DNA of 64,000 nt from Phyllobacterium chamaecytisi (GTDB taxonomy: Bacteria > Pseudomonadota > Alphaproteobacteria > Rhizobiales > Rhizobiaceae): NCBI RefSeq assembly GCF_020164455.1, contig NZ_JAIQWW010000017.1:1-64000 (forward strand), written 5' to 3'. Positions 1 through 9,912 of this stretch are shown in pieces. Under the pieces are notes generated by a model. The model did not search any database. It was given only the letters and a program-made list of their open reading frames with translations, and was not told the DNA's origin. Within the stretch, counting starts at the first letter, position 1, and each line of letters starts with the position of its first letter. The translations under genes and the position numbers were made by a program.

Positions 1-23
1 CATTGAGTAATTTAAGGTTTTAT

Positions 24-54
24 GCGGACGGCGCCTGTTACAAGGCGTCGCCGC
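24..54 (+). other. Leader stem-loop upstream of rpsJ
   Basis: A stem of 4 bp (24-27 with 51-54) and 8 bp (29-36 with 43-50, one G-T pair), interrupted only by a bulged A at 28, closes a 6-base loop. It ends just before the Shine-Dalgarno AAGGAAAAG at 60-68. It is not followed by a T-run, so it is not a terminator in this direction. It could be a processing site or a leader structure of the S10 operon; the window begins too close to see the promoter. Confidence 0.45.
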
Positions 55-73
55 TAAACAAGGAAAAGATGAA

Positions 74-382
74 ATGAACGGTCAAAACATCCGCATTCGC
101 CTCAAGGCGTTTGATCATCGGATCCTTGACGATTCGACGCGGGAGATCGTGTCGACTGCCAAGCGTACCGGTGCCAATGTGCGCGGACCGATCCCGCTTC
201 CTACGCGGATCGAGAAGTTCACGGTTAACCGCTCGCCGCATATCGACAAGAAAAGCCGCGAACAGTTCGAGATGCGCACTCATAAGCGTCTTCTCGATAT
301 CGTAGACCCAACCCCGCAGACTGTTGACGCGCTGATGAAGCTCGATCTTTCCGCTGGTGTTGATGTCGAGATCAAGCTGTAA
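74..382 (+). CDS. rpsJ: 30S ribosomal protein S10
   Basis: First gene of the S10 operon. The 102-residue product has the usual S10 length and the conserved start [15 protein letters not shown], with the [17 protein letters not shown] loop that reaches the 30S head. S10 also serves as NusE, the NusB partner in transcription antitermination (family knowledge). Two in-frame-looking ATGs lie at 69 and 74 but only the one at 74 is in the S10 frame; AAGGAAAAG at 60-68 serves it. rplC follows after 25 bases. Confidence 0.97.
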   Translation: MNGQNIRIRLKAFDHRILDDSTREIVSTAKRTGANVRGPIPLPTRIEKFTVNRSPHIDKKSREQFEMRTHKRLLDIVDPTPQTVDALMKLDLSAGVDVEIKL

Positions 383-407
383 GGCTTGAGGACGGAAGGA
401 CGAACCG

Positions 408-1160
408 ATGCGTTCAGGTGTAATTGCACAGAAGCTGGGCATGACTCGCGTCTACAACGACGCAGGTGAGCATGTGCCGGTGACAGTACTCCGGATGGAG
501 AATTGTCAGGTTGTGGCTCAGCGTACAGTCGAGAAGAATGGCTACACTGCCGTTCAGCTCGGTGTAGGTCTGGCCAAGGTAAAGAATACGACAAAGAGCT
601 TGCGCGGTCACTTCGCGACGGCTTCAGTCGAGCCAAAGGCTAAAGTCGCGGAATTCCGCGTCTCTGTCGACAATCTTCTTGATGTCGGCGTTGAGATCAC
701 AGCCGAACATTACGTTGCCGGCCAGAAGGTCGATGTGACTGGTACTTCTATCGGTAAGGGTTTTGCCGGTTCCATGAAGCGCCATAACTTCGGCGGTCAC
801 CGCGCGACGCACGGTAACTCGGTCACCCACCGCGCTCACGGTTCTACCGGTCAGCGTCAGGATCCGGGCAAGGTGTTCAAGGGCAAGAAGATGGCCGGTC
901 ATATGGGTTCGACCCGTATCACCACACAGAACATCGAAGTCGTTTCGACGGACCTCGATCGTGGCCTTATTCTGGTTCGTGGTGCTGTTCCTGGTTCGAA
1001 GGGTGCATGGATACTGGTACGCGATGCCGTCAAGGAAGCGCTGCCGGACAATGCTCCCAAGCCAGCTGGTCTCCGGGCGCTTGCAGTCGACGAGGCCGCA
1101 AACATTGAAGCAGCCGTGTCTGATGCAGAAGTCGCACAGGCAACCGAGGGAGCCGAATAA
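408..1160 (+). CDS. rplC: 50S ribosomal protein L3
   Basis: L3 binds 23S rRNA early in assembly and reaches towards the peptidyl transferase centre. The 250-residue protein carries the family signature around the loop [20 protein letters not shown] (about residues 145-165), which includes the glutamine methylated by PrmB in enterobacteria. It is about 40 residues longer than E. coli L3; the extra length is an Ala/Glu-rich C-terminal tail after residue 215, common in this bacterial order. Its TAA stop shares one base with the rplD ATG. Confidence 0.97.
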   Translation: MRSGVIAQKLGMTRVYNDAGEHVPVTVLRMENCQVVAQRTVEKNGYTAVQLGVGLAKVKNTTKSLRGHFATASVEPKAKVAEFRVSVDNLLDVGVEITAEHYVAGQKVDVTGTSIGKGFAGSMKRHNFGGHRATHGNSVTHRAHGSTGQRQDPGKVFKGKKMAGHMGSTRITTQNIEVVSTDLDRGLILVRGAVPGSKGAWILVRDAVKEALPDNAPKPAGLRALAVDEAANIEAAVSDAEVAQATEGAE

Positions 1161-1780
1161 TGGACCTTTCGATCACAACACTTGAAGGCAAAGAAGCCGG
1201 CAAGGTGAAACTCTCCGAGGAGATTTTCGGTCTTGAGCCGCGCGACGATATCCTTCAGCGCATGGTCCGTTACCAGCTTGCTCGCAAGCAGCAGGGCACG
1301 CACAAGGCAAAGGGCCGTTCGGAAATCGCACGGACCGGCGCCAAGATGTACAAGCAGAAGGGTACGGGCCGCGCCCGTCACCATTCGGCACGTGCTCCGC
1401 AGTTCCGCGGCGGTGGCAAGGCTCACGGTCCGGTTGTTCACAGCCACGATCATGACCTGCCGAAGAAGGTGCGCGCACTTGCACTTCGTCATGCCCTGTC
1501 CGCCAAGGTAAAGGCTTCCGACCTGATCATCATCGATGATCTTCTGTCGGCTGAAGCCAAGACCAAGGTACTTGTTTCGCAGTTCGCCAAGCTTGGCCTC
1601 GAAAATGCGCTTCTCATCGGCGGTGCCGAGATCGATGCGAATTTCCGCCGTGCCGCTTCGAACATCCCGAACATCGATGTTCTGCCAATTCAGGGCATCA
1701 ATGTTTACGACATCCTGCGTCGCGGCAAGCTCGTGCTTTCCAAGGCAGCAGTTGAAGCACTCGAGGAGCGTTTCAAATGA
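1160..1780 (+). CDS. rplD: 50S ribosomal protein L4
   Basis: The 206-residue protein has the L4 core [24 protein letters not shown] (written here as a region, about residues 65-90), the extended loop that lines the peptide exit tunnel. In enterobacteria L4 is the autogenous repressor of the S10 operon; no equivalent leader could be demonstrated here. The start overlaps the rplC stop by one base and the stop overlaps the rplW start as ATGA, so translation is probably coupled at both ends. Confidence 0.97.
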   Translation: MDLSITTLEGKEAGKVKLSEEIFGLEPRDDILQRMVRYQLARKQQGTHKAKGRSEIARTGAKMYKQKGTGRARHHSARAPQFRGGGKAHGPVVHSHDHDLPKKVRALALRHALSAKVKASDLIIIDDLLSAEAKTKVLVSQFAKLGLENALLIGGAEIDANFRRAASNIPNIDVLPIQGINVYDILRRGKLVLSKAAVEALEERFK

Positions 1781-2070
1781 CTGATCTTCGCCACTACGAC
1801 GTGATCGTCAGCCCGGTCATCACCGAGAAGTCGACCCTGGTTTCCGAACATAACCAGGTCGTCTTCAACGTAGCCAAGAAGGCAACGAAGCCGGAAATCA
1901 AGGCCGCAGTCGAAGCGCTGTTTCGCGTGAAGGTTACTGCAGTCAATACAGCTGTGCGCAAAGGCAAGGTGAAGCGGTTCCGCGGCATCGTCGGGCGCCA
2001 GAGTGATGTCAAGAAAGCAGTCGTGACGCTTGCCGAAGGGCAGTCGATCGATGTTTCGACTGGTCTCTGA
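1777..2070 (+). CDS. rplW: 50S ribosomal protein L23
   Basis: The 97-residue product begins with the usual [17 protein letters not shown] region and has the [11 protein letters not shown] strand typical of L23. L23 sits at the tunnel exit and docks trigger factor and SRP (family knowledge). The ATG overlaps the rplD TGA by four bases (ATGA). Confidence 0.96.
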   Translation: MTDLRHYDVIVSPVITEKSTLVSEHNQVVFNVAKKATKPEIKAAVEALFRVKVTAVNTAVRKGKVKRFRGIVGRQSDVKKAVVTLAEGQSIDVSTGL

Positions 2071-2090
2071 GGGGCCGTGGAGTAAAGACA

Positions 2091-2924
2091 ATGGCACTCA
2101 AACATTATAATCCAACCACACCAAGCCAGCGTCAGCTGGTCATCGTGGACCGTTCGGAGCTTTACAAGGGCAAGCCTGTCAAGGCCTTGACCGAAGGTCT
2201 GTCGTCGAAGGGTGGTCGTAACAACACCGGTCGCATTACCGTGCGTTTCCAGGGTGGCGGGCACAAGCGCACATACCGCTTCGTTGATTTCAAGCGCCGC
2301 AAGCATGACGTGGCTGCCAAGGTCGAGCGGCTTGAATACGATCCGAACCGGACCGCATTCATCGCGCTTATCCGCTACGAAGACGGTGAGTTGAGCTACA
2401 TCCTGGCGCCGCAGCGTCTGGCAGTTGGCGACAGCGTTATCGCTGGCGCGCAGACCGACGTGAAGCCGGGCAATGCGATGCCTCTGCAGGCAATGCCGGT
2501 CGGCACCATCATCCACAATGTGGAGATGAAGCCGGGCAAGGGCGGTCAGATCGCTCGCTCCGCCGGTACCTATGCGCAGCTCGTCGGCCGCGACCAGGGC
2601 ATGGCAATCCTTCGCCTGAACTCAGGTGAACAGCGCCTCGTCCACGGTTCGTGCTTTGCCACGGTCGGTGCAGTTTCGAACCCTGACCATGGCAACATCA
2701 ACCTTGGTAAGGCAGGTCGCAGCCGTTGGCTTGGCCGGATGCCGCACAATCGTGGTGTTACCATGAACCCGGTCGATCACCCCCACGGTGGTGGTGAAGG
2801 CCGTACGTCAGGCGGACGTCATCCGGTTACTCCGTGGGGCAAACCCACGAAGGGCAAGAAGACGCGCTCCAATAAGTCGACGGACAAGTTCATCGCTCGT
2901 TCGCGTCATCAGCGCAAGAAGTAA
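2091..2924 (+). CDS. rplB: 50S ribosomal protein L2
   Basis: The 277-residue protein matches full-length L2. It contains the C-terminal [13 protein letters not shown] signature (about residues 224-236), whose histidine is needed for peptidyl transferase activity in the family, followed by the basic tail [15 protein letters not shown]2 anchors 23S rRNA at the subunit interface. Start ATG at 2091 is preceded by GGAGTAAAG. The rpsS gene follows 15 bases later. Confidence 0.97.
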   Translation: MALKHYNPTTPSQRQLVIVDRSELYKGKPVKALTEGLSSKGGRNNTGRITVRFQGGGHKRTYRFVDFKRRKHDVAAKVERLEYDPNRTAFIALIRYEDGELSYILAPQRLAVGDSVIAGAQTDVKPGNAMPLQAMPVGTIIHNVEMKPGKGGQIARSAGTYAQLVGRDQGMAILRLNSGEQRLVHGSCFATVGAVSNPDHGNINLGKAGRSRWLGRMPHNRGVTMNPVDHPHGGGEGRTSGGRHPVTPWGKPTKGKKTRSNKSTDKFIARSRHQRKK

Positions 2925-2939
2925 GAGAGGTAGTCTGAA

Positions 2940-3218
2940 ATGGCTCGTTCAGTTTGGAAAGGCCCGTTCATCGATGGCTATCTTCTCAAGAAGGCTGAGA
3001 AGGTACGTGAGGGCGGTCGCAGTGAAGTTATCAAGATCTGGAGCCGTCGCTCCACGATCCTGCCGCAGTTCGTCGGTCTGACCTTCGGCGTGTACAACGG
3101 TAACAAGCATGTTCCGGTTTCGGTCAACGAAGAGATGATCGGACACAAGTTTGGTGAATTCGCTCCGACGCGTACCTATTACGGGCACGGCGCGGACAAG
3201 AAAGCGAAGAGGAAATAA
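2940..3218 (+). CDS. rpsS: 30S ribosomal protein S19
   Basis: A 92-residue S19 with the standard start [20 protein letters not shown] and the [19 protein letters not shown] core. S19 forms a complex with S13 in the 30S head and contacts the A and P site tRNAs. The SD sequence is AGAGAGG at 2923-2930. rplV starts 2 bases after its stop. Confidence 0.97.
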   Translation: MARSVWKGPFIDGYLLKKAEKVREGGRSEVIKIWSRRSTILPQFVGLTFGVYNGNKHVPVSVNEEMIGHKFGEFAPTRTYYGHGADKKAKRK

Positions 3219-3220
3219 CG

Positions 3221-3610
3221 ATGGGCAAGGCTAAGGCTCCGCGCCAGCTTAAGGACAACGAGGCGAAAGCCGTTGCCCGCACGCTCCGCATCAGCCCTCA
3301 GAAGCTTAATCTGGTGGCTGCTCTTATTCGTGGCAAGAAGGTAAACGCCGCTCTTGCCGACCTGGAATTTTCGCGCAAGCGCATTGCAGGCACGGTGAAA
3401 AAGACTCTCGAATCGGCTATCGCCAACGCAGAAAACAACCACGACCTGGATGTTGATACGCTGGTTGTTGCTGAAGCCTATGTAGGCAAGTCAGTCGTGA
3501 TGAAGCGCTTCCATGTTCGTGGTCGCGGTCGTGCAAGCCGGATCGAGAAGCCATTCTCGCATCTGACGATCGTCGTTCGCGAAGCTGAGGAAAAAGGGGA
3601 GGCCGCATAA
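3221..3610 (+). CDS. rplV: 50S ribosomal protein L22
   Basis: A 129-residue L22 with the [20 protein letters not shown] motif and the beta-hairpin region [14 protein letters not shown] (about residues 90-103) that lines the exit tunnel and is where macrolide-resistance changes arise in other bacteria. The stop TAA shares one base with the rpsC ATG. Confidence 0.97.
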   Translation: MGKAKAPRQLKDNEAKAVARTLRISPQKLNLVAALIRGKKVNAALADLEFSRKRIAGTVKKTLESAIANAENNHDLDVDTLVVAEAYVGKSVVMKRFHVRGRGRASRIEKPFSHLTIVVREAEEKGEAA

Positions 3611-4320
3611 TGGGCCAGAAGATTAATCCGATTGGCTTCCGCCTCGGCATCAACCGCACCTGGGACTCGCGTTGGTACGCGAATACCGGTGAATACGGCA
3701 AGCTGCTGCATGAAGACCTGAAGATCCGCAAGTATCTGATGGACGAACTGAAGCAGGCAGCCATCTCCAAGGTGGTGATCGAGCGTCCGCACAAGAAGTG
3801 CCGCGTCACGATCCATGCTGCACGTCCGGGTCTGATCATCGGCAAGAAGGGCGCCGATATCGAGAAGTTGCGCCGCAAGCTGTCAGAAATGACAAATGGC
3901 GACACAACGCTCAATATCGTTGAAGTCCGCAAGCCGGAAACAGACGCAGTTCTCGTTGCGCAGTCGATCGCGCAGCAGCTGGAACGTCGTGTTGCTTTCC
4001 GCCGTGCCATGAAGCGTGCCGTTCAGTCGGCAATGCGTCTTGGTGCAGAAGGCATTCGTATCAATTGCTCGGGCCGTCTCGGCGGCGCGGAAATTGCGCG
4101 TATGGAATGGTACCGTGAAGGCCGCGTGCCTTTGCATACCCTTCGTGCCGATATCGATTACGGAACTGCTGAAGCACACACTGCCTACGGCATTTGCGGC
4201 GTCAAGGTCTGGGTCTTCAAGGGCGAAATCCTTGAGCATGATCCAATGGCTTCCGAACGCCGCGCTGTTGAAGGTGATGCCAGCCATCAGGGTTCGGGCC
4301 GTCGCCGCGAAAACGCTTAA
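3610..4320 (+). CDS. rpsC: 30S ribosomal protein S3
   Basis: The 236-residue S3 starts [14 protein letters not shown] and carries a KH domain with the [18 protein letters not shown] loop (about residues 77-94). S3 forms part of the mRNA entry pore of the 30S subunit. The last 25 residues are a basic, low-conservation tail. Its start overlaps rplV by one base. Confidence 0.97.
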   Translation: MGQKINPIGFRLGINRTWDSRWYANTGEYGKLLHEDLKIRKYLMDELKQAAISKVVIERPHKKCRVTIHAARPGLIIGKKGADIEKLRRKLSEMTNGDTTLNIVEVRKPETDAVLVAQSIAQQLERRVAFRRAMKRAVQSAMRLGAEGIRINCSGRLGGAEIARMEWYREGRVPLHTLRADIDYGTAEAHTAYGICGVKVWVFKGEILEHDPMASERRAVEGDASHQGSGRRRENA

Positions 4321-4360
4321 ATAGCGTCTTTCGGAAACGAGAATTTTGGAGTAGAGAACA

Positions 4361-4774
4361 ATGCTGCAGCCTAAGCGCACAAAGTTCCGCAAGCAGTTCA
4401 AAGGCCGTATCCACGGCGTATCGAAAGGCGGCACGGACCTTAATTTTGGTGCTTTCGGCCTGAAGGCCCTCGAGCCGAACCGCGTAACCGCGCGTGAGAT
4501 CGAAGCCGCTCGCCGTGCAATTACCCGTCACATGAAACGTGCCGGTCGTGTGTGGATCCGGATTTTCCCGGATGTGCCGGTCACCTCGAAGCCTACTGAA
4601 GTCCGCATGGGTAAAGGTAAGGGTTCGGTTGACTATTGGGCATCCCGTGTCGCACCAGGCCGTGTCATGTTCGAGCTCGACGGCGTTTCGGAAGAAACTG
4701 CTCGTGAAGCCCTCCGTCTCGGAGCGGCCAAGCTTTCGGTCAAGACGCGCTTTATTCAGCGCATCGCAGAATAA
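4361..4774 (+). CDS. rplP: 50S ribosomal protein L16
   Basis: A 137-residue L16 beginning [19 protein letters not shown], with the [19 protein letters not shown] region (about residues 78-96) that contacts A-site tRNA. L16 is among the last proteins to join the 50S subunit. The 40-base gap after rpsC is the first spacer of any size in the operon. Confidence 0.97.
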   Translation: MLQPKRTKFRKQFKGRIHGVSKGGTDLNFGAFGLKALEPNRVTAREIEAARRAITRHMKRAGRVWIRIFPDVPVTSKPTEVRMGKGKGSVDYWASRVAPGRVMFELDGVSEETAREALRLGAAKLSVKTRFIQRIAE

Positions 4775-4786
4775 GGGGTGGATGTC

Positions 4787-4987
4787 ATGAAATCCGCAGA
4801 AGTTCGGGCCTTGAGCCTCGATCAGTTGAATGAAGAGTTGGGTTCCCTGAAGAAAGAGCAGTTCAACCTGCGCTTCCAGAAGGCAACCGGCCAGTTGGAA
4901 AAAACCGCTCGCGTCCGGCAGATCCGCCGTGATATTGCGCGCATCAAGACTGTCGCCCGCCAAAAAGCGGTCGAGAGCAAGGCTTAA
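4787..4987 (+). CDS. rpmC: 50S ribosomal protein L29
   Basis: A 66-residue L29 read from the ATG at 4787 ([18 protein letters not shown]). An in-frame GTG at 4778 would add three residues, but it overlaps the Shine-Dalgarno AAGGGGTGG at 4773-4781, so the ATG is preferred. The two-helix hairpin with [18 protein letters not shown] is diagnostic. L29 sits beside L23 at the tunnel exit. Confidence 0.95.
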   Translation: MKSAEVRALSLDQLNEELGSLKKEQFNLRFQKATGQLEKTARVRQIRRDIARIKTVARQKAVESKA

Positions 4988-4998
4988 GGAAGAAAACC

Positions 4999-5241
4999 AT
5001 GCCTAAACGCATTCTGCAGGGCGTTGTCGTGAGCGACAAAAACGACAAGACCGTTGTGGTCAAGGTCGAGCGGCGCTATTCGCACCCGCTCCTCCAGAAG
5101 ACTGTGCGCCAGTCCAAGAAGTACAAGGCGCACGATGAGAGCAACCAGTTCAAGGTTGGCGACGCGGTTTCCATCGAGGAATCCAAGCCAATTTCGAAAG
5201 ACAAGCGTTGGGTTGTCGTAACAGACGCCCCGGCGAGTTAA
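4999..5241 (+). CDS. rpsQ: 30S ribosomal protein S17
   Basis: An 80-residue S17 with the OB-fold start [23 protein letters not shown] and the [19 protein letters not shown] segment. It is a primary 16S rRNA binder. The SD is AAGGAAGAAAACC at 4985-4997. An 82-base spacer with no evident structure separates it from rplN. Confidence 0.96.
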   Translation: MPKRILQGVVVSDKNDKTVVVKVERRYSHPLLQKTVRQSKKYKAHDESNQFKVGDAVSIEESKPISKDKRWVVVTDAPAS

Positions 5242-5323
5242 ATAACTATCTGTATGTAAGACGCAGCAATCGCGAGGGGCAAGGAAAGCCCAGTCCGGTT
5301 GAACAAGAAGAAGGCGGCTAGTC

Positions 5324-5692
5324 ATGATTCAGATGCAAACAAACCTCGACGTCGCGGATAATTCCGGCGCACGTCGTGTCATGTGCATCAAGGTGCTGGG
5401 CGGTTCGAAGCGGAAATATGCTTCGGTCGGCGACATTATTGTCGTTTCGATCAAGGAAGCAATTCCGCGCGGCCGCGTGAAAAAGGGTGACGTGATGAAG
5501 GCGGTGGTTGTTCGTACCGCCAAGGACATCCGTCGCGCAGATGGTAGCGTTATTCGTTTCGACAAGAACGCTGCTGTCCTGATCGACAACAAGAAAGAGC
5601 CTATCGGCACCCGTATCTTCGGACCGGTTCCGCGCGAACTTCGCGCAAAGAGCCACATGAAGATCATCTCGCTGGCTCCAGAAGTATTGTAA
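5324..5692 (+). CDS. rplN: 50S ribosomal protein L14
   Basis: A 122-residue L14, standard length, starting [19 protein letters not shown] and ending in [17 protein letters not shown]14 forms intersubunit bridges with 16S rRNA and is the docking site of the silencing factor RsfS (family knowledge). By analogy with other bacteria this gene opens the spc part of the cluster. Confidence 0.97.
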   Translation: MIQMQTNLDVADNSGARRVMCIKVLGGSKRKYASVGDIIVVSIKEAIPRGRVKKGDVMKAVVVRTAKDIRRADGSVIRFDKNAAVLIDNKKEPIGTRIFGPVPRELRAKSHMKIISLAPEVL

Positions 5693-5702
5693 GGAGCAGA
5701 CG

Positions 5703-6014
5703 ATGCAGAAGATCCGTAAAGGCGACCGCGTTGTCGTTCTAGCTGGTAAGGACAAGGGCCGTACCGGCGAAGTAATCAAAGTTTTGCCGAAGGACGAGCA
5801 GGCGCTCGTTCGCGGCGTTAATCTTGTAAAGCGTCACCAGAAGCAGACACAGACCCAGGAAGCCGGCATCATTTCGAAAGAAGCGCCGCTCCATCTGTCG
5901 AACATTGCTATCGCCGACAAGGATGGAAAGCCGACCCGCGTTGGCTTCAAGATCCTCGAGGACGGCAAGAAGGTACGTGTAGCAAAGCGTTCAGGAGATC
6001 TGATCGATGGCTGA
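5703..6014 (+). CDS. rplX: 50S ribosomal protein L24
   Basis: A 103-residue L24 with the KOW motif [20 protein letters not shown] at residues 3-22. L24 nucleates 50S assembly. It overlaps rplE by 8 bases, so the two are likely translationally coupled. Confidence 0.96.
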   Translation: MQKIRKGDRVVVLAGKDKGRTGEVIKVLPKDEQALVRGVNLVKRHQKQTQTQEAGIISKEAPLHLSNIAIADKDGKPTRVGFKILEDGKKVRVAKRSGDLIDG

Positions 6015-6564
6015 TGCAAAGATCGAACCCCGTCTGAAGAAGCAGTACCTGGAAGTGGTACGTAAGGCGCTTCTCGAGGAGTTCAAATACGACAACGAGA
6101 TGCAGATCCCGCGCATCACCAAAGTTGTTCTCAACATGGGTGTGGGCGAGGCAACTGCCGACTCCAAGAAGCCAACTGTCGCAGCTGAAGATCTGGCATT
6201 GATTGCCGGCCAGAAGGCGGTTATTACCCGTGCGCGCAATTCGATCGCAACCTTCAAGGTTCGTGAGAATATGCCGATCGGAACGAAGGTCACTCTTCGC
6301 AAAGAGCGCATGTATGAATTCATTGATCGCCTGATCAACATCGCGCTTCCGCGCGTTCGAGATTTCCGCGGTCTGAACCCGAAGAGCTTTGACGGTCGTG
6401 GCAACTTTGCCATGGGCATCAAGGAGCACATTGTGTTCCCGGAAATCAACTACGACAAGGTTGATCAGATCTGGGGCATGGACATCATCGTTTGTACGAC
6501 TGCAAAAACGGATGATGAAGCACGCGCTCTCCTGCGCGCCTTCAACTTCCCTTTCCGCCAGTAA
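6007..6564 (+). CDS. rplE: 50S ribosomal protein L5
   Basis: A 185-residue L5 with the conserved [15 protein letters not shown] and [18 protein letters not shown] regions. L5 binds 5S rRNA and touches P-site tRNA. The ATG lies inside the end of rplX. Confidence 0.97.
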   Translation: MADAKIEPRLKKQYLEVVRKALLEEFKYDNEMQIPRITKVVLNMGVGEATADSKKPTVAAEDLALIAGQKAVITRARNSIATFKVRENMPIGTKVTLRKERMYEFIDRLINIALPRVRDFRGLNPKSFDGRGNFAMGIKEHIVFPEINYDKVDQIWGMDIIVCTTAKTDDEARALLRAFNFPFRQ

Positions 6565-6589
6565 CGGCAAGCGTAGCGAGGTATTTGAA

Positions 6590-6895
6590 ATGGCAAAGAC
6601 GAGCGCAGTCGAAAAGAACAAGCGCCGCGGTCTTCTGGTAAAGCGTTTCGCTGCAAAGCGTTCGCGCCTGAAGGCTGTCGTGATGAATCAGTCGCTTCCT
6701 CTGGATGAGCGCTTCCGCGCCACCATCCAGCTGGCAGAGCTGCCACGCAATTCCGCCAAGGTTCGTATTCGCAATCGTTGCGAAGTTTCGGGCCGTCCGC
6801 GCGGTTATTACCGCAAGATCAAAATGTCGCGTATCGCATTGCGCCAGCTGGGTTCGCTCGGCCAGGTGCCTGGCATCGTGAAGTCGAGCTGGTAA
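6590..6895 (+). CDS. rpsN: 30S ribosomal protein S14, zinc-independent form
   Basis: A 101-residue S14 read from the ATG at 6590 ([16 protein letters not shown]), with SD GCGAGG at 6576-6581; longer upstream extensions of the frame run back into rplE and are not used. It is the long, cysteine-poor C-minus form: where zinc-type S14 has CxxC pairs, this one has [19 protein letters not shown] with a single Cys. S14 sits in the 30S head. Confidence 0.96.
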   Translation: MAKTSAVEKNKRRGLLVKRFAAKRSRLKAVVMNQSLPLDERFRATIQLAELPRNSAKVRIRNRCEVSGRPRGYYRKIKMSRIALRQLGSLGQVPGIVKSSW

Positions 6896-6906
6896 GGGAG
6901 AAACAG

Positions 6907-7305
6907 ATGTCTATGACAGATCCTCTCGGCGATATGCTGACCCGTATCCGTAACGCAACCATGCGCAAGAAGGGCAAGGTTTCGACCCCAGCCTCCAAGC
7001 TGCGCGCCCGCGTTCTGGATGTTCTTCAGGCTGAAGGTTATATCCGCGGATACAGCCAGGTTGATTTCGACAACGGCAAGTCCGAGATCGAAATCGAACT
7101 GAAGTATTTTGAGAACGTGCCGGTGATCCGCGAGATCACCCGTATTTCGAAGCCTGGCCGTCGCGTTTACGTTTCGGTCAAGTCGATCCCGCAGGTTGCG
7201 AACGGACTTGGTATTTCGATCCTGTCGACGCCGAAGGGCGTCATGGCAGACCACGAGGCACGTGAACAGAATGTCGGCGGCGAACTGCTCTGCCGTATAT
7301 TCTAA
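6907..7305 (+). CDS. rpsH: 30S ribosomal protein S8
   Basis: A 132-residue S8 from the ATG at 6907 ([22 protein letters not shown]), preceded by AAGGGAG at 6894-6900. The C-terminal end [22 protein letters not shown] is diagnostic. S8 is a primary 16S binder and, in enterobacteria, the translational repressor of the spc operon acting at rplE; whether that holds here cannot be seen. Confidence 0.96.
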   Translation: MSMTDPLGDMLTRIRNATMRKKGKVSTPASKLRARVLDVLQAEGYIRGYSQVDFDNGKSEIEIELKYFENVPVIREITRISKPGRRVYVSVKSIPQVANGLGISILSTPKGVMADHEAREQNVGGELLCRIF

Positions 7306-7330
7306 GCACCGGCTTGAAAAGGTTTGAAAA

Positions 7331-7864
7331 ATGTCTCGTATCGGTAAAAAACCAGTGGCAGTCCCGCAAGGCGTAACAGCCAGCGTAGACGGCCAGACCA
7401 TCAAGGCCAAAGGCCCGAAGGGTGAACTCAGCTTCGTCGCCAATGACGATGTTGTAGTCAAGTTCGAAGACGGTGCTGTCAGCGTTAATCCGCGTGACAA
7501 CACCAAGGTTGCTCGTTCGAAGTGGGGCATGAGCCGCACCATGGTCGTCAACATCTTCACAGGTGTTAAGGACGGCTTCGAAAAGCGTCTTGAAATCAGC
7601 GGCGTCGGCTATCGTGCGGCAATGCAGGGCAAGAACCTGCAGCTGTCGCTCGGCTTCAGCCATGAAGTTGTCTACAAGGTGCCGGAAGGCATCACTGTTG
7701 CCGTACCGAAGCCGACGGAAATCGTCGTGACCGGTATCGACAAGCAGCAGGTTGGCCAGGTCGCAGCCGAGATTCGCGAATATCGGAGCCCGGAGCCTTA
7801 CAAGGGCAAGGGCGTGAAATATGCGGGCGAGAAGATCGTTCGTAAAGAAGGTAAGAAGAAGTAA
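7331..7864 (+). CDS. rplF: 50S ribosomal protein L6
   Basis: A 177-residue L6 starting [15 protein letters not shown], with two homologous alpha/beta domains and the [25 protein letters not shown] tail (region at the last 25 residues). L6 is near the sarcin-ricin loop and the elongation-factor binding site. Confidence 0.97.
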   Translation: MSRIGKKPVAVPQGVTASVDGQTIKAKGPKGELSFVANDDVVVKFEDGAVSVNPRDNTKVARSKWGMSRTMVVNIFTGVKDGFEKRLEISGVGYRAAMQGKNLQLSLGFSHEVVYKVPEGITVAVPKPTEIVVTGIDKQQVGQVAAEIREYRSPEPYKGKGVKYAGEKIVRKEGKKK

Positions 7865-7876
7865 GGAATTCGTGTC

Positions 7877-8239
7877 ATGGCATCGCCGAAAGAAATCATT
7901 CAGCGTCGCGCTTCGCGTGTTCGCCGCCAGCTCAAGGCGGTTGCCGGTGACCGTCCGCGGCTCAGCGTCCACCGTTCTTCGAAGAATATCTATGCGCAGG
8001 TCATCGACGATGCGCGTGGTCATACAATTGCATCCGCATCCACTCTCGAAGCTGACCTCAAGGGCCAGCTGAAGACCGGTGCAGATTCGGACGCAGCGGC
8101 ATTGATCGGCAAGCTCGTTGCAGAGCGCGCTGTTAAAGCCGGCATCAAGGAAGTTGTCTTCGATCGTGGCGCCTACATTTACCACGGCCGTGTCAAGGCA
8201 CTTGCTGAAGCTGCCCGTGAAGCAGGTCTTAGCTTCTAA
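7877..8239 (+). CDS. rplR: 50S ribosomal protein L18
   Basis: A 120-residue L18 with [20 protein letters not shown] and the end motif [25 protein letters not shown]. It binds 5S rRNA with L5 and L25. A 212-base spacer holding a long stem-loop separates it from rpsE. Confidence 0.97.
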   Translation: MASPKEIIQRRASRVRRQLKAVAGDRPRLSVHRSSKNIYAQVIDDARGHTIASASTLEADLKGQLKTGADSDAAALIGKLVAERAVKAGIKEVVFDRGAYIYHGRVKALAEAAREAGLSF

Positions 8240-8262
8240 GACGAGCTTTTAAGGCAAAAGTT

Positions 8263-8310
8263 TCGAAGTCCGGAACTGCAGGGGCTCGCCTCTTGCAAGC
8301 CGGACTTCGA
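8263..8310 (+). other. Long stem-loop in the rplR-rpsE spacer
   Basis: A perfect 11-bp stem, TCGAAGTCCGG at 8263-8273 with its complement at 8300-8310, encloses a second imperfect stem (TGCAGGGG with CCTCTTGCA). There is no T-run after it, so a plain intrinsic terminator is unlikely. It lies 140 bases before the rpsE start. Confidence 0.6.
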
Positions 8311-8451
8311 TAGCGCATAAGCCCCCTGAACCGGACGGTTTGCGGGAATTCTGCGCAACAAGGACCGTTACTGCGGCCTATGTGGATCCAAGTGGGTGCA
8401 CGGCACGGTAAAATCATTCGTGCTACCGGAAAAGAAAAAGGAATTAGGAGC

Positions 8452-9015
8452 ATGGCACAGGAAAAGAGAAGCCGCGAAGATCGCGGCCGCAACGAAGAGC
8501 GCGATAGCGAATTCGTTGACAAGCTCGTACACATCAACCGCGTCGCCAAGGTCGTCAAGGGCGGCCGGCGTTTTGGCTTTGCTGCTCTCGTCGTTGTCGG
8601 CGATCAGAAGGGCCGCGTTGGTTTTGGACATGGCAAGGCACGTGAAGTGCCGGAAGCTATCCGTAAGGCAACTGAGTCCGCCAAGCGCGAAATGATTTTC
8701 GTGCCGCTGCGTTCGGGCCGTACCCTTCATCACGATGTTGAAGGCCGTCATGGCGCCGGCAAGGTTCTGCTTCGTGCAGCCACAGCTGGTACAGGTATCA
8801 TCGCCGGTGGTCCAATGCGCGCCGTCTTCGAGACGCTCGGCGTACAGGACGTTGTTGCCAAGTCGCTCGGTTCGTCGAACCCATACAACATGGTTCGCGC
8901 GACATTCGATGCCTTGAAGCACCAGATGCACCCGAAGGACATCGCTGCCCAGCGCGGTATCAAGTATTCGACACTGCAGGCTCGCCGCCGCGATGTGGTC
9001 GGTTCGGAAGAATAG
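8452..9015 (+). CDS. rpsE: 30S ribosomal protein S5
   Basis: A 187-residue S5 from the ATG at 8452 ([20 protein letters not shown]), with SD TTAGGAG at 8444-8450. The frame stays open 24 codons upstream but that extension has no SD and no family similarity. The S5 double-stranded RNA-binding part [20 protein letters not shown] and the C-terminal fold are intact. S5 shapes decoding accuracy and the mRNA entry site. Confidence 0.96.
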   Translation: MAQEKRSREDRGRNEERDSEFVDKLVHINRVAKVVKGGRRFGFAALVVVGDQKGRVGFGHGKAREVPEAIRKATESAKREMIFVPLRSGRTLHHDVEGRHGAGKVLLRAATAGTGIIAGGPMRAVFETLGVQDVVAKSLGSSNPYNMVRATFDALKHQMHPKDIAAQRGIKYSTLQARRRDVVGSEE

Positions 9016-9082
9016 GCCATAATTGGCGCAGCAGGGCAGGGCCACTGGCTCCTGCTCACTGTAGAGACTAAAGGACAAAGTC

Positions 9083-9283
9083 ATGGTTGAGAAGAAGAAG
9101 GGTAAGACGGTTACGGTCGAACAGATCGGCAGCCCTATCCGCCGTCCGGCAGAGCAGCGCGCAACGCTGATCGGCCTGGGCCTCAATAAGATGCATCGCC
9201 GCCGTACGCTTGAAGATACGCCTTCAATTCGCGGCATGATTGCAAAGGTTCAACATCTCGTCCGCGTTGTGGACGAGGCTTGA
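9083..9283 (+). CDS. rpmD: 50S ribosomal protein L30
   Basis: A 66-residue L30 with [29 protein letters not shown], which is the family signature. The SD is AAAGGAC at 9070-9076. The rplO coding region starts 17 bases after its stop. Confidence 0.95.
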   Translation: MVEKKKGKTVTVEQIGSPIRRPAEQRATLIGLGLNKMHRRRTLEDTPSIRGMIAKVQHLVRVVDEA

Positions 9284-9300
9284 TACCGGAGATTAGACAA

Positions 9301-9777
9301 ATGAAACTCAATGATCTGAGTGAAAATCCAGGCGCCACCAAGGCACGCAAGCGTGTTGGTCGTGGTATCGGTTCCGGTTCCGGCAAGACTGCCGGCCGCG
9401 GTGTGAAGGGACAGAAGTCGCGTTCGGGCGTTGCCATCAACGGTTTCGAAGGCGGACAGATGCCACTCTACCGCCGCTTGCCGAAGCGCGGTTTCACGAA
9501 CATCTTCTCGAAGAACTTCAACGTTGTGTCGGTCGGCCGTATCCAGGCTGCTATCGATGCCAAGAAGCTCGATGCGAAGGCAACGGTTACGCTCGATACC
9601 CTCAAGGCTGCCGGCATCATCCGCCGCGCCAAGGATGGCGTGCGTCTCTTGTCCGACGGCGAGATCAAGACTGCTGTGACCTTCGAGGTTGCCGGTGCAT
9701 CGAAGGCTGCGATCGAAAAGATCGAAAAGGCCGGCGGTACCGTCAAGCTTCCAGCTGCTCCTGCAGCTGCCGAGTAA
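9301..9777 (+). CDS. rplO: 50S ribosomal protein L15
   Basis: A 158-residue L15 from the ATG at 9301 ([20 protein letters not shown]). An in-frame TTG at 9280 overlaps the rpmD stop and is not needed. The glycine-rich N-terminal part [20 protein letters not shown] that threads into 23S rRNA is clear. Confidence 0.96.
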   Translation: MKLNDLSENPGATKARKRVGRGIGSGSGKTAGRGVKGQKSRSGVAINGFEGGQMPLYRRLPKRGFTNIFSKNFNVVSVGRIQAAIDAKKLDAKATVTLDTLKAAGIIRRAKDGVRLLSDGEIKTAVTFEVAGASKAAIEKIEKAGGTVKLPAAPAAAE

Positions 9778-9787
9778 AAAATGACTA

Positions 9788-9830
9788 TACAAGCGGCGTT
9801 CTTCGTGATCGCCGCTTGTACCTTTTCTTA
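9788..9830 (+). terminator. Stem-loop between rplO and secY, terminator-like
   Basis: A perfect 11-bp stem, TACAAGCGGCG at 9788-9798 with its complement at 9810-9820, closes an 11-base loop and is followed by CCTTTTCTTA. The T-tract is broken, so it may be a weak terminator, an attenuator or a processing site that sets secY expression below that of the ribosomal genes. Confidence 0.5.
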
Positions 9831-9912
9831 AGGGCACATATCTGGGTAGGACCGTTGATTCCCGATATCGGGGCCAGGACGGCGCCCTAACGGGCACAGA
9901 CCGGAGACTATA

